The notes: generated by a model from the letters alone, not told the origin. Positions 8,781-16,335 are shown, counted from the first letter of the stretch. The stretch is 64,000 nucleotides of DNA from Alteraurantiacibacter buctensis (GCF_009827655.1 NZ_WTYV01000008.1:79062-143061); one strand, 5' to 3'. Program-made: numbers and translations.

Positions 8781-9149
8781 TCAGGCGATCGCGATGCAGC
8801 CCTGCGCGTCCACAATGACCGGCACCAGGGGCAGCGTCGTGCCCTCGGCGGCGCCGCTGCGGCAGACCCCGCTCTCGCGGTCGAACAGGGCCAGGTGCTG
8901 GCGGCACATGATGTGCGCGCCGTCCCTGGTCAGGAACTGGCCGGGCCGCACGTTCAGCGGAAGCGAGTAGTGCGGGCAGCGGTTGACGAAGGCGCGCACC
9001 CCGCCATCCGGCAGGGCGATCACGAACAGGCGGAAGGCGGCAAGCCCCTGGCCGAAAACGAATTCGCGCCCGCCATCGCCCACCTCTGCCAACAGGCCCA
9101 GCGTCGTGCCGGGGGCAGGGGCGTTGGGCAGGTTCTGCCAGTCATGCAT
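8781..9149 (-). CDS. Small Rieske [2Fe-2S] protein
   Basis: A 122-aa single-domain Rieske protein. The cluster ligands are Cys58-Pro-His60 and Cys82-x2-His85 (CPHYSLPLN and CRQHLALFD), in the usual two-loop arrangement. No membrane segment or catalytic domain is present, so it is a soluble electron carrier like the ferredoxin component of ring-hydroxylating dioxygenases or a NirD-like protein. It is convergent with the aldehyde dehydrogenase and divergent from the ECF sigma gene. It could supply electrons to an oxygenase that makes hydroquinone or hydroxyquinol, but no oxygenase or reductase partner is in the window, so this is inference. Confidence 0.8.
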   Translation of the reverse strand: MHDWQNLPNAPAPGTTLGLLAEVGDGGREFVFGQGLAAFRLFVIALPDGGVRAFVNRCPHYSLPLNVRPGQFLTRDGAHIMCRQHLALFDRESGVCRSGAAEGTTLPLVPVIVDAQGCIAIA

Positions 9150-9244
9150 TCTGGGGGCGGTCCTCGGGCCGGGTCATTCGCCGCACTGACGCGCCGCCAG
9201 CAGAAATCATCAGCCGCGCAGGCCGGGCAGGGGAGAAGCTGACC

Positions 9245-9790
9245 ATGAACTTCGCCACCGCAGTCACCGCAGAACGGGTCCAGCCCGTCGCCATCACCGC
9301 GCGCGAGAGGGATGACCTGATCCGCAGCCTGCGCCGTTTTACCCGCGATGCCGACGTGGCCGAGGACTGTTTCCAGTCGGCCTTTGTCCGGCTGGAGGAA
9401 TATCGCCGCACGCAGGAGGTACAGTCCGATGTCCGCTTCCTGGCCCGGGCCGCGCGCAACATCGCCATCGACGAGGCCCGCAAGCGCCGCGTGCGGTCCG
9501 ACATGGCCCCCGACGTGCGCAGCATGATCGAGGACACACATGGCACGCAACTGCCGGCGGATGAGGTTTTGGTGGTGCGTGAACGTCTCAACCGGGCGCG
9601 CGAAGTGCTGGATGCTCTGCCCGAGCGCACGCGGACGATCTTCCTGATGCACCGGTTCACCCGGACCAAGTATCGCGAGATCGCCGAGCAATTTGGTGTG
9701 AGCGTAAGCGCGGTCGAAAAGCACATTGCAAAGGCCGCGCAAGCCCTGGCGAGAAGTGTTGAACACGAGAACGAAGGAACCGGGCGATGA
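9245..9790 (+). CDS. ECF-type RNA polymerase sigma factor (FecI-like)
   Basis: A 181-aa sigma-70 family factor with only regions 2 and 4. Region 2 spans about residues 20-85 (DADVAEDCFQSAFVRLEEYR, FLARAARNIAIDEARKR), where FecI-like factors contact the -10 element. Region 4 spans about 120-175 (LPERTRTIFLMHRFTRTKYR, IAEQFGVSVSAVEKHIAKA). The FVRL and RNIAIDEARK patterns place it with FecI/iron-type ECF sigmas, normally controlled by a FecR anti-sigma encoded next door. Here the FecR gene is present but drastically shortened. The ATG at 9245 follows GGGGAGAAG. No TonB-dependent receptor adjoins, unlike the classical fecIRA layout; the target is more likely the exported-protein operon that follows. 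Confidence 0.85.
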   Translation: MNFATAVTAERVQPVAITARERDDLIRSLRRFTRDADVAEDCFQSAFVRLEEYRRTQEVQSDVRFLARAARNIAIDEARKRRVRSDMAPDVRSMIEDTHGTQLPADEVLVVRERLNRAREVLDALPERTRTIFLMHRFTRTKYREIAEQFGVSVSAVEKHIAKAAQALARSVEHENEGTGR

Positions 9791-10040
9791 CCGCGACGCA
9801 CCCTCACGCGAGGCGGCGGTCTGGTTCGCGCGCCTGCGTTCCGGACAAGGCGACAGCCCGGCCTTTGGTGCCTGGCTGGACCGGGACTGCGCCAACGCAC
9901 GCGCCTTTGCCCGCGTGCTCGACGGATGGGACATCGTCGGCGGGCTGGCACCGCTCTACCCGCAGTTTGCGCCGGCTGATCCTGCTGCTGTGTCTTCCCC
10001 TGGCAGGCCTCGGCGCGAACCCGGCCTGGGCGCAGAGTGA
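9756..10040 (+). CDS. Truncated FecR-type anti-sigma (DUF4880 domain only)
   Basis: About 94 aa from a GTG at 9756 (TTG at 9759 is an alternative), overlapping the end of the sigma gene. The segment REAAVWFARLRSGQGDSPAF followed by WLDRDCANARAFARVLDGWD is a clear FecR N-terminal (DUF4880) domain, the part that holds the sigma factor in the cytoplasm. After it the frame runs only about 25 more residues (APADPAAVSSPGRPRREPGL) and stops. The transmembrane helix and periplasmic FecR domain are missing, and the next gene's signal peptide begins in another frame inside this one. It is either a decayed gene or a minimal soluble anti-sigma. The weak start signal and overlap lower certainty that it is translated. 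Confidence 0.55.
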   Translation: MLNTRTKEPGDDRDAPSREAAVWFARLRSGQGDSPAFGAWLDRDCANARAFARVLDGWDIVGGLAPLYPQFAPADPAAVSSPGRPRREPGLGAE

Positions 10041-10821
10041 CATCGTCGGCGAATGGGAGCACCGCCAGCACGAGGACCGCAACGAGCGCGGGGCGGGCCC
10101 CGACATCGGCGAATACGAAGGGCTGCCGATCAACGGGGCCGCCCGCTACCATGCCGAGCGGTGGAGCCCGTCGTTGTGGACCGTGCCCGAGCACCAGTGC
10201 ATCCCGCATCCGGCCGATTACGGCCCCAACTTTTCCAGCGTGCGCATCTGGAAGGACGTGAACCCGCTGACGCAAGAAGTGGTGGCCTATCACACCAACA
10301 TTGCCTGGAATAACCCGGTCCGCACGATCTGGATGGACGGCCGTCCGCATCCGCCGGCCAATGCCCTGCACACCTGGGAAGGATTCTCGACCGGCCGCTG
10401 GGACGGCGACCGGCTGGTGGTGACCACCACCCATATGAAGCCTGCCTACCTGCGGCGTAACGGCTTGCCCCGCAGCGAAACGGCGGTCTTGACCGAATAC
10501 TTCATCCGTACCGGCGATTTCCTTACGTGGGTCAGCGTGATCGTGGATCCGGTCTACCTGACCGAGCCGATCATCCGCAGTCGCGATTTCCATCTCAACC
10601 CCGGCTACCAGGTGGAGCTCTACCCCTGCTCGATCGATGTCGAGGTGCCACGCCCGGCTGGCGAGGTGCCGAGCTATGTCGATGGCAACCCCGACATCAG
10701 GCAATATGCCGAGGAATACGCGCTGCCGTGGGAAGCAGTGCAGGGCGGGGCGGCCACCATGTACCCCGAATTTATCGCCACAATGGGCCAGGTGGCCCCG
10801 GCGCAGGAGGGCGGCGAATGA
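9967..10821 (+). CDS. Exported protein of unknown function (paralogue of the gene at 11855)
   Basis: I place the start at TTG 9967, which gives a textbook signal peptide (RRLILLLCLPLAGLGANPAWAQ) and a 284-aa precursor; the frame is open to an ATG at 9787, but that extension looks non-coding and overlaps the FecR-like frame. The mature protein is rich in Trp, Pro and Tyr and contains no motif I recognise. Its C-terminal half (KPAYLRRNGLPRSETAVLTE, then a WVSVIVDP segment) matches the protein encoded at 11855 (RPGYLRLNGVPYSGNATVTE, VVTTIVEDP), so the two are tandem paralogues around the MBL gene. Its stop overlaps the next ATG (ATGA). Probably periplasmic. Confidence 0.7.
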   Translation: MRRLILLLCLPLAGLGANPAWAQSDIVGEWEHRQHEDRNERGAGPDIGEYEGLPINGAARYHAERWSPSLWTVPEHQCIPHPADYGPNFSSVRIWKDVNPLTQEVVAYHTNIAWNNPVRTIWMDGRPHPPANALHTWEGFSTGRWDGDRLVVTTTHMKPAYLRRNGLPRSETAVLTEYFIRTGDFLTWVSVIVDPVYLTEPIIRSRDFHLNPGYQVELYPCSIDVEVPRPAGEVPSYVDGNPDIRQYAEEYALPWEAVQGGAATMYPEFIATMGQVAPAQEGGE

Positions 10822-11858
10822 TCGGCTCGCGATGGTTCTTTGGCAGCGTCCTGGCCCTGGCCATGCCACTGGCTGCCCAGGCGCAGGTGATCGGGGTGCC
10901 GTACGACGACGGCCAGCGCCTGCCGCCGCAAGCGCCGGTATTGCCGCCCCCGCCGCTGCCGGTTCTGGAGGGTTCGCCCTACGTCATCTATCCTGTCCGT
11001 GGCGGGACCTTCATGATTTCCGGCCCCTCGGCCAATGTGCTGGTTCAGGTGGGGCTGGACGGCGTGCTGGTGGTGGACACCGGCCCGGCCGGGGATGCCG
11101 CCGGCCTGCTGCGCGAAATCCGCCGCCTCAGCCCCCGGCCGATCCGCTATATTCTGAACACGAACGCCGATGCCGATCACGTGGGCGGCAATGTCGGCCT
11201 GTCGGGCATTGGCCAGGATATCGGCAGCGGTAACGAGCGGCCCGATGGAGTGCAGGGCTATGGCGCCACCCCTACGCTGGCGCACGAGCAGGTGATGTTC
11301 CGCCTGCTGGAGGAAGGGGCCAGCGAGGGGCTGCCCACGCTGACCTATTTCGTGGCCCAGAAGGACATCTTCTTCAATGGCGAGCCGGTCTCGCTGATTT
11401 ATGCACCCGGCCATACCGGTGGGGATTCGCTGGTGATGCTGCGGCGGAGCGACGTGATCGCTGCGGGCGACATCTACACGCCCGATCGCTACCCCGAGCT
11501 GGCGCTGGACAAGGGCGGCTCGATCGCTGCCTATCTGGCATCGCTCAACCACCTGATTGCGCTGACAATTCCGGAATTCAACCAGCAGGGTGGCACCTTC
11601 GTGGTGCCCGGCCACGGCCGCCTGAGCGACGAGGGCGACATCCAGGACTATCGTGACATGGTGACCTTCATCCATGACCGGGTGAAGGCGATGGTGGACC
11701 GCGGGATGAGTCTGGAGCAGGTGCAGGCGGCACGCCCCTCGCAGGACTATGACGTGCGCTACAGCCGTGAGGCGGGGGACCGGTTCGTGGCCCAGATCTA
11801 CACCAGCCTGACCCAGCCGCCACTGGCCGATGAAGCCACGCTGGAGGTGCCCGAATGA
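10818..11858 (+). CDS. Exported metallo-beta-lactamase-fold protein with altered metal motif
   Basis: A 346-aa protein with a signal peptide (FGSVLALAMPLAAQAQ, cleavage near residue 22), a proline-rich linker and an MBL fold. DGVLVVDTGP (81-90) is the first strand-turn. In the HxHxDH position the sequence is N116-A-D118-A-D120-H121 (ILNTNADADHVGGN): the two leading histidines are Asn and Asp, while the Asp-His pair is kept. YAPGHTGGDSLV, IAAGDIYTPD and VVPGHGR supply the later conserved His/Asp. It may therefore bind one metal or a different metal. It overlaps both neighbours by 4 nt (ATGA), so it is translationally coupled to the paralogous exported proteins. The substrate is unknown. Confidence 0.82.
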   Translation: MIGSRWFFGSVLALAMPLAAQAQVIGVPYDDGQRLPPQAPVLPPPPLPVLEGSPYVIYPVRGGTFMISGPSANVLVQVGLDGVLVVDTGPAGDAAGLLREIRRLSPRPIRYILNTNADADHVGGNVGLSGIGQDIGSGNERPDGVQGYGATPTLAHEQVMFRLLEEGASEGLPTLTYFVAQKDIFFNGEPVSLIYAPGHTGGDSLVMLRRSDVIAAGDIYTPDRYPELALDKGGSIAAYLASLNHLIALTIPEFNQQGGTFVVPGHGRLSDEGDIQDYRDMVTFIHDRVKAMVDRGMSLEQVQAARPSQDYDVRYSREAGDRFVAQIYTSLTQPPLADEATLEVPE

Positions 11859-12691
11859 GCCGCAAGGGTCTTTTCGCCACCACGCTGGCCCTTCTGGCGC
11901 TGGCAGCGGCCAGCCCTGCTGCCGCGCAGCGCGGGGCACCACCGCCGCCGGCTTCGGCCCGCGAAGGCGCGCCGGTCGACCTGACCGGGCAGTGGGTTGC
12001 TGTGGTCACCGAGGACTGGCGCTGGCGCATGGTCACCCCGCCGGTGGGCGATACCGCCAGCGTGCCGCTGACTGCCGCCGGCCTCGCTGCGGCGCAGGCG
12101 TGGGACCTGGCAGCGGACAATGCGGCGGGCGAACAGTGCCGTGCATTCGGCGCGGGCGGCATCATGCGCATGCCGGGCCGCCTGCGGATCGGCTGGCAGG
12201 ACGACAACACGCTGAAGGTGGAGACCGACCGGGGCCAGCAGACGCGCCTGCTCCGCTTCATTGCCACCGGCCGGCAGAACCTGCTGCCGCAACTGGATGA
12301 CCCGCTGGACGCCCCTGAAGCGCCGAGCTGGCAAGGGCATACCAGGGCCCAGTGGTTCCACCAGGCGCAGTCGCGCGGGCTGGGCTTTGGCGGCCCGCCG
12401 CCCTCGCCGGGGGGATCGCTGCGCGCCTTCACGCAGAACCTGCGGCCCGGATACCTGCGGCTGAACGGTGTGCCCTACAGCGGTAACGCCACGGTGACCG
12501 AACACTTCAACCTGTTCGAGGCCGGCGGCACGACGTGGCTGGTGGTGACCACGATCGTCGAGGACCCGGAAAACCTGATGCAGCCCTTCGTGACCAGCAG
12601 CAACTTCCGCAAGGAGGCCGATGCCAGCCGTTGGGCGCCAACGCCCTGCTACACGGCGCCTCCCGCCGCAATTCATCGCGAAGGGGAATGA
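11855..12691 (+). CDS. Exported protein of unknown function (paralogue of the gene at 9967)
   Basis: A 278-aa precursor with a clear signal peptide (LFATTLALLALAAASPAAAQ). The mature part has no recognised domain. It shares with the gene at 9967 a C-terminal block: P-x-YLR-x-NG-x-P, then TE-x-F, a W-x-V segment, V-x-DP and a later P-C-[YS]. That is enough to call them paralogues despite little identity in the N-terminal half. It starts inside the stop of the MBL gene (ATGA) and is the last gene before a 69-nt gap with its own dyad, so it probably ends the first transcription unit. The location is probably periplasmic or outer-membrane associated; function unknown. Confidence 0.75.
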   Translation: MSRKGLFATTLALLALAAASPAAAQRGAPPPPASAREGAPVDLTGQWVAVVTEDWRWRMVTPPVGDTASVPLTAAGLAAAQAWDLAADNAAGEQCRAFGAGGIMRMPGRLRIGWQDDNTLKVETDRGQQTRLLRFIATGRQNLLPQLDDPLDAPEAPSWQGHTRAQWFHQAQSRGLGFGGPPPSPGGSLRAFTQNLRPGYLRLNGVPYSGNATVTEHFNLFEAGGTTWLVVTTIVEDPENLMQPFVTSSNFRKEADASRWAPTPCYTAPPAAIHREGE

Positions 12692-12699
12692 CGTTCAGG

Positions 12700-12713
12700 G
12701 CGAATTCATTCGC
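12700..12713. promoter_or_regulatory. GCGAAT-TC-ATTCGC dyad in AT-rich gap
   Basis: A perfect 6-bp inverted repeat (GCGAAT / ATTCGC, 2-nt spacer) opens a short AT-rich gap that continues with TAGTATGCATATTCTAG and ends with a purine-rich ribosome site. The half-site resembles iron-regulator (Fur-like) GCGAAT half-sites, but the spacer is 2 rather than 1. It may mark a second promoter in the locus. Confidence 0.35.
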
Positions 12714-12760
12714 ATAGCGACAAAATAGTATGCATATTCTAGTTTTGGTGAGAGGCTGAG

Positions 12761-13165
12761 ATGAAACCGATTCTTAAAACGGCACTGGCCGTTGCCGCGG
12801 CTGGCAGCGTGGTGGCAGGCGGGGCGCTGACCAGCGTCACCGCGCATCACTCGTTCCCGGCGACCTATCACGTCGATCGCACGCAGACGATCCGCGGGCG
12901 CGTGGTCGCCTTCCTGTTCCGCAATCCGCACTCGTTCGTGCAGGTTATGGCGCCCGATGCCGATGGCACCATGCAGCGCTGGGCCGTGGAGTGGAGCGCG
13001 GGAGCGGCGCTTGCCTCGCAGAACGTCAATGCCCGCACGCTCAGCGTGGGCGACGTGGTGACCATCGTGGGCAATCCGGGCCGCAACGTGGCCGATCACC
13101 GCCTGCGGATGAACTCGATTCGCCGTCCGGCCGATGGGTGGAACTGGTCGGGCGCCGTCGAATAG
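12761..13165 (+). CDS. Small exported DUF6152-like protein
   Basis: A 134-aa precursor. A signal peptide (LKTALAVAAAGSVVAGGALT) is followed by a compact beta-rich domain with TAHHSFPATYHVDRTQTIRG and RGRVVAFLFRNPHSFVQVMA, then GDVVTIVGNPGRN. The HHSF and F-x-NPHS-x-V patterns are those of the DUF6152 family, for which no biochemical role is known to me. It begins a block of four genes continuing with two membrane proteins and an LVIVD protein. The histidine pair at the mature N-terminus is the sort of feature that binds a metal, which is speculation. Confidence 0.75.
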   Translation: MKPILKTALAVAAAGSVVAGGALTSVTAHHSFPATYHVDRTQTIRGRVVAFLFRNPHSFVQVMAPDADGTMQRWAVEWSAGAALASQNVNARTLSVGDVVTIVGNPGRNVADHRLRMNSIRRPADGWNWSGAVE

Positions 13166-13199
13166 CGCCTGCGCGCGGGGGAACAGGGGGTAGGCTGCC

Positions 13200-13694
13200 A
13201 TGCTGGAAGCGCTCGCCAACAGCGATTACGCGATGTGGATGGTGGTCTCCCCATGGGCCTACCCCGCCTTGCTGACCACGCACGGCCTGGGCATGGCCTT
13301 CGTGGTCGGCCTGACGCTGATGATCGCCCTGCGCGTGCTGGGCTTTCCGGGCAACGTGCCGGTAACCCCCTACCGCAGCACGATCCCGCTGGGCATCGCT
13401 GCATTCGCGATCAACGCGCTTTCGGGCGTGCTGCTGTTTGCCGCCGACGCGGTGACGCTGTGGCCCAACCCCAGTTTCCAGATCAAGCTCGTGTCGATTG
13501 CCATCGGCCTTGTGGTCCTGTGGCTGCTGGGCCGGGGTCCGCTGCGTAGGGCCGTGGCGGCAGAGGCCGAAGGACGCGCGTTTGTCGCTACTGGTGGCGA
13601 AAAACTGCTGGCCGTGCTGGCGATCCTGTTCTGGTGCGGGGCGGTGATCGTTTCGGGCCGGCTGATCGCCTACCTTGCGCCCGCGTTGTTCTGA
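13200..13694 (+). CDS. 4-TM membrane protein (DUF6644-like), copy 1
   Basis: A 164-aa protein with about four hydrophobic helices (around residues 22-50, 62-85, 93-112 and 135-160). It is a clear paralogue of the next gene: GIAAFAINALSGVLLF corresponds to AIAGFAINLVTGVLFV, and FWCGAVIVSGRLI to LWSGVLIAGRLI. Conserved His in TTHGLGMAF has a counterpart in LHFIGLSLLF; such a His in a small helical bundle could bind haem, but that is not established. The ATG follows AGGGGGTAGG. It probably forms a heterodimeric membrane unit with its neighbour. Confidence 0.75.
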   Translation: MLEALANSDYAMWMVVSPWAYPALLTTHGLGMAFVVGLTLMIALRVLGFPGNVPVTPYRSTIPLGIAAFAINALSGVLLFAADAVTLWPNPSFQIKLVSIAIGLVVLWLLGRGPLRRAVAAEAEGRAFVATGGEKLLAVLAILFWCGAVIVSGRLIAYLAPALF

Positions 13695-13707
13695 AAGGGG
13701 AACTGGC

Positions 13708-14187
13708 ATGCTTGACGCACTCGGCAATGTCCTCGGCAGTTCCCCGCTCAACACCTTCATGGTTTCGGTTGGTCCGGCTTTCCCCGCCTGCGAGACGCTG
13801 CACTTCATCGGCCTGTCGCTGCTGTTCGGCTCGCTCCTGCTGGTGGACCTGCGCGCGATGGGCTTCTTCCGCGCCCTGCCGCTGATCGCCCTGCACCGGT
13901 TGGTGCCGCTGGCCATTGCGGGCTTTGCCATCAATCTCGTCACCGGCGTACTGTTCGTCGCCTATGACCCGCCGACCTACTTCGAGAACAACGCCTTCTT
14001 GTGGAAGATGGTGCTGGTGGGCCTGGCGGGTGTCAACGCGCTGGCCTTCGAGTTTGCGGTGTTCCGCCCGTTGGTGGCAGGCGACGCGGCAATCGAGCGC
14101 GGCATGCTGATCAAGGTGCTGGCGGCGCTGTCCCTGCTGCTGTGGAGCGGGGTGCTGATCGCCGGCCGGCTGATCCCCTTCGTATGA
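13708..14187 (+). CDS. 4-TM membrane protein (DUF6644-like), copy 2
   Basis: A 159-aa, four-helix membrane protein, paralogous to the preceding gene, which ends 13 nt upstream. Helices lie around residues 22-47, 60-80, 93-112 and 133-158. FPACETLHFIGLSLLFGSLL holds a His corresponding to one in copy 1. The ATG at 13708 follows AAAGGGG; an upstream in-frame ATG overlaps the previous gene and is less likely. It overlaps the LVIVD gene by 4 nt (ATGA), so stoichiometric expression with that exported protein is likely. The role is unknown; a tandem pair of small membrane proteins suggests a quinone- or haem-handling or anchoring module (inference). Confidence 0.75.
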   Translation: MLDALGNVLGSSPLNTFMVSVGPAFPACETLHFIGLSLLFGSLLLVDLRAMGFFRALPLIALHRLVPLAIAGFAINLVTGVLFVAYDPPTYFENNAFLWKMVLVGLAGVNALAFEFAVFRPLVAGDAAIERGMLIKVLAALSLLLWSGVLIAGRLIPFV

Positions 14188-15689
14188 TCCGCGCGGCACT
14201 TCCGCTGGCCCTTGCGGCCGTTCTCGCCGGTCCGGCTATGGCCGAGGCGGACCCCGCGTTGACCGAAAGTGCCGAGAACTTCGAACTGGCCGCGCACGAT
14301 CCGCTACAGGCGCGGCAGACCTACCAGATCGAACCACACCGGCAGGGGGATCGCTGGTATCTCTACCTTGGTCACCTGCGCGGATCCGAGTTGAACCCGC
14401 AGACCGGGGAGATTGAGGAAAACGGCGTGTCGGTGGTGGACGTGACCGATCCGAAAAACCCGGTTTACCTGCGCCACATTCCGCCCACGCCCGCGCCGTG
14501 GAGCAACGCGTCGGCCGAGGCGCGGTCGGGTGGGCAGCATGTCCAGGCCTGCGCGGGTGATGACCTTCCGCATGGCGTGCCGGGGCGCCACTACCTGCTG
14601 CGCAACCAGGGCTGGGTGGGGCACGAGGTGCTCGACGTGACCGATCCGCTTAACCCCGCCCTGGTGGGCCCGGTCAGCCGCACGGGCGTGAGCCGCCATG
14701 GGGGACAAAGCACGCACAAGAACTTCTGGGATTGCGAAACCGGCGAGGCCTACCTCGTCTCCACGCTGGACGGCTGGAGCGGGCAGGTGCTGCAGGTGGT
14801 TGACCTGGCGGACCCGGCGCACCCGCGACACATCCGCGACTTTGCGCTGGACGGGATGCAGCCCGGCAGCGCTTTCGCGCGCGAGGTCGAGGAGGGCTAT
14901 TCGCTGCACGAGGCGACCGTCTATCGGGACAGGGTGTACCTTGCCTATGGCACCGACCGTACGGGGACCGTGCAGATCCTTGACCGGCAGCGGCTGCTGC
15001 ACGGCGATCCGGCCAGCGCCGATCCGCTGGGAACGGACAGCGCGGCCCTGGCATATCCGCAGCTCTCGCGTCTCGACATGCCCGATTTCTGGGGGGCCCA
15101 TTCCGCCAAGCCGATCCTTGGCGTGCCCATCGCGGATTATGCCCGCAACGCCGTGGGCTCCACCCGCGACTTCCTGTTCGTGACCAGCGAGGGGATCGAC
15201 TTCCTGTGCCGCACGCCGCGCCACCTGTCATTCTTCCTCGACATCACCGACGTGGCCCATCCCTGGCCGGTGTCGAACTACCAGGTGCCTGCCTTGCCCC
15301 AGGAGGAGGGTGACCCGAACTTCTGCGAGCGCGGTGTGTTCGGCCCGCATGGTCCGCATGCCTCGCACAGTCCGCTGTATGAAGGGCGCATCCTGTTCCT
15401 CGCCTATTTCACCGGCGGAGTGCGGGCGATCGACATGCGCGATCCGTTCCAGCCGGTGGAGGCGGGGCACTTCCTGCATGCGATCACGCCCAACAGCCGG
15501 GTGATCTATCCGCCTAACCCGCCGGCCGACGCCGTGGCCTGGCCTGTAGCCAACACGGTGGAGGTGGACGAGCGGGGTGGCTACCTGTTCATGGCGGACC
15601 GGCCGCACAACGGGCTGTATATCCTGCGCATCACCGGCGACCTGGCAGCCATCGTGAACGAAGGTCAGGCCGCGGCTTGGGTGCCGTAG
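14184..15689 (+). CDS. Exported LVIVD-repeat (beta-propeller-like) protein
   Basis: A 501-aa precursor with a signal peptide (AALPLALAAVLAGPAMA). At least five repeat blocks of the LVIVD type are visible, each a strand ending in D-x-x-DP-x-xP: VSVVDVTDPKNPVYL, HEVLDVTDPLNPALV, LQVVDLADPAHPRHI, LDITDVAHPWPVSNY and AIDMRDPFQPVEAGH. This predicts an extracytoplasmic beta-propeller. Histidine-rich spots (HGPHASHSP, FWGAHSAK) are notable. It is the last gene of the locus. Its 3' end overlaps that of the convergent TetR gene by 25 nt. The founding family has no firm enzymatic role; a scaffold or binding function is the cautious reading. Confidence 0.82.
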   Translation: MIRAALPLALAAVLAGPAMAEADPALTESAENFELAAHDPLQARQTYQIEPHRQGDRWYLYLGHLRGSELNPQTGEIEENGVSVVDVTDPKNPVYLRHIPPTPAPWSNASAEARSGGQHVQACAGDDLPHGVPGRHYLLRNQGWVGHEVLDVTDPLNPALVGPVSRTGVSRHGGQSTHKNFWDCETGEAYLVSTLDGWSGQVLQVVDLADPAHPRHIRDFALDGMQPGSAFAREVEEGYSLHEATVYRDRVYLAYGTDRTGTVQILDRQRLLHGDPASADPLGTDSAALAYPQLSRLDMPDFWGAHSAKPILGVPIADYARNAVGSTRDFLFVTSEGIDFLCRTPRHLSFFLDITDVAHPWPVSNYQVPALPQEEGDPNFCERGVFGPHGPHASHSPLYEGRILFLAYFTGGVRAIDMRDPFQPVEAGHFLHAITPNSRVIYPPNPPADAVAWPVANTVEVDERGGYLFMADRPHNGLYILRITGDLAAIVNEGQAAAWVP

Positions 15690-16312
15690 GCGCGGCAGAA
15701 GGCATCCACAGCGGCATCCACGTCAGCCTCAATGGTCTGTGCGCCGGGCGAACCCGAATCGCTCATCAGGTGGCGCTGGTAGCTGCCGGACTGGAACATG
15801 CCGATCAGGTGCTGCGCGGCGCGGAAGCAATCGGCATCGGCCCGCACCAGACCGCGCGCCTGGGCTTCGGTCAGGAAACTGGCCATCCGCTGCCAGCCGT
15901 GGGCCAGCCCCTGTTCGTGAAACCGGATCCCCAGCCCCGGTATGGCTTTCGCTTCGGCCGTGACCACCCGCATCAGGGCGGTAATAGGCGGCGAGGTGAG
16001 GGCAGTCAGCAGGTTGCGGCCAAAGCGCTGCAGGCATTTGTCGAGAGGTCCGTCGAACACCAGTTGGGCAGCGATGTGGCCGGCATATTCCTCGATCAGG
16101 TCGCTCGCCACGGCCAGGAACAGCGCTTCCTTGCTGGGGAAATAGGTCCACAGCGTGGTCTTGGAGCCGCCGATCCGCGCCGCCACAGCCGACATCGAGG
16201 TACGGGCATAGCCCTGCTCAAGGAAGAGTGCGCGGGCCACCGCCAGCATCGCGCGGCGGCGTTCCTCGCTGACTCCCGGCAGCACGGCGGCATCGGTGGA
16301 ACACTCTCCCAT
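15665..16312 (-). CDS. TetR-family repressor of the efflux operon
   Basis: A 215-aa TetR regulator. Its N-terminal helix-turn-helix is RTSMSAVAARIGGSKTTLWTYF (residues 38-59, including the typical T-x-x-x-IA-x-x-x-G-x-S pattern), followed by an all-helical ligand domain with a TetR_C-like end. It is divergent from the tripartite efflux operon and its own start region overlaps a perfect palindrome, so it very likely represses both. I chose ATG 16312; ATG 16318 is 6 nt upstream and both are nearly leaderless relative to the predicted promoter. The ligand is presumably a toxic hydrophobic compound exported by the pump. Confidence 0.87.
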   Translation of the reverse strand: MGECSTDAAVLPGVSEERRRAMLAVARALFLEQGYARTSMSAVAARIGGSKTTLWTYFPSKEALFLAVASDLIEEYAGHIAAQLVFDGPLDKCLQRFGRNLLTALTSPPITALMRVVTAEAKAIPGLGIRFHEQGLAHGWQRMASFLTEAQARGLVRADADCFRAAQHLIGMFQSGSYQRHLMSDSGSPGAQTIEADVDAAVDAFCRAYGTQAAA

Positions 16313-16317
16313 GAGCA

Positions 16318-16335
16318 TGATACTAGGCAGTATCA
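16318..16335. promoter_or_regulatory. TetR operator: TGATACT-N4-AGTATCA
   Basis: A perfect 7-bp inverted repeat with a 4-nt spacer lies at the start of the TetR gene. A second half-site, TGATACT, occurs at 16381-16387, just before the efflux operon start, followed by a degenerate partner. This is the expected arrangement for a repressor controlling a divergent pump. Confidence 0.75.

Noticed and set aside
9245..9790. FecI-FecR pair controlling a TonB receptor in this window
   Set aside because: The nearest receptors are about 40 kb away with their own regulator; nothing in the sequence ties them to this sigma factor.
9787..9966. N-terminal extension of the exported protein from the ATG at 9787
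   Set aside because: Its residues are Arg/Thr/Pro-rich with no family pattern, and the overlapping frame encodes the FecR-like domain. The TTG at 9967 gives a clean signal peptide.
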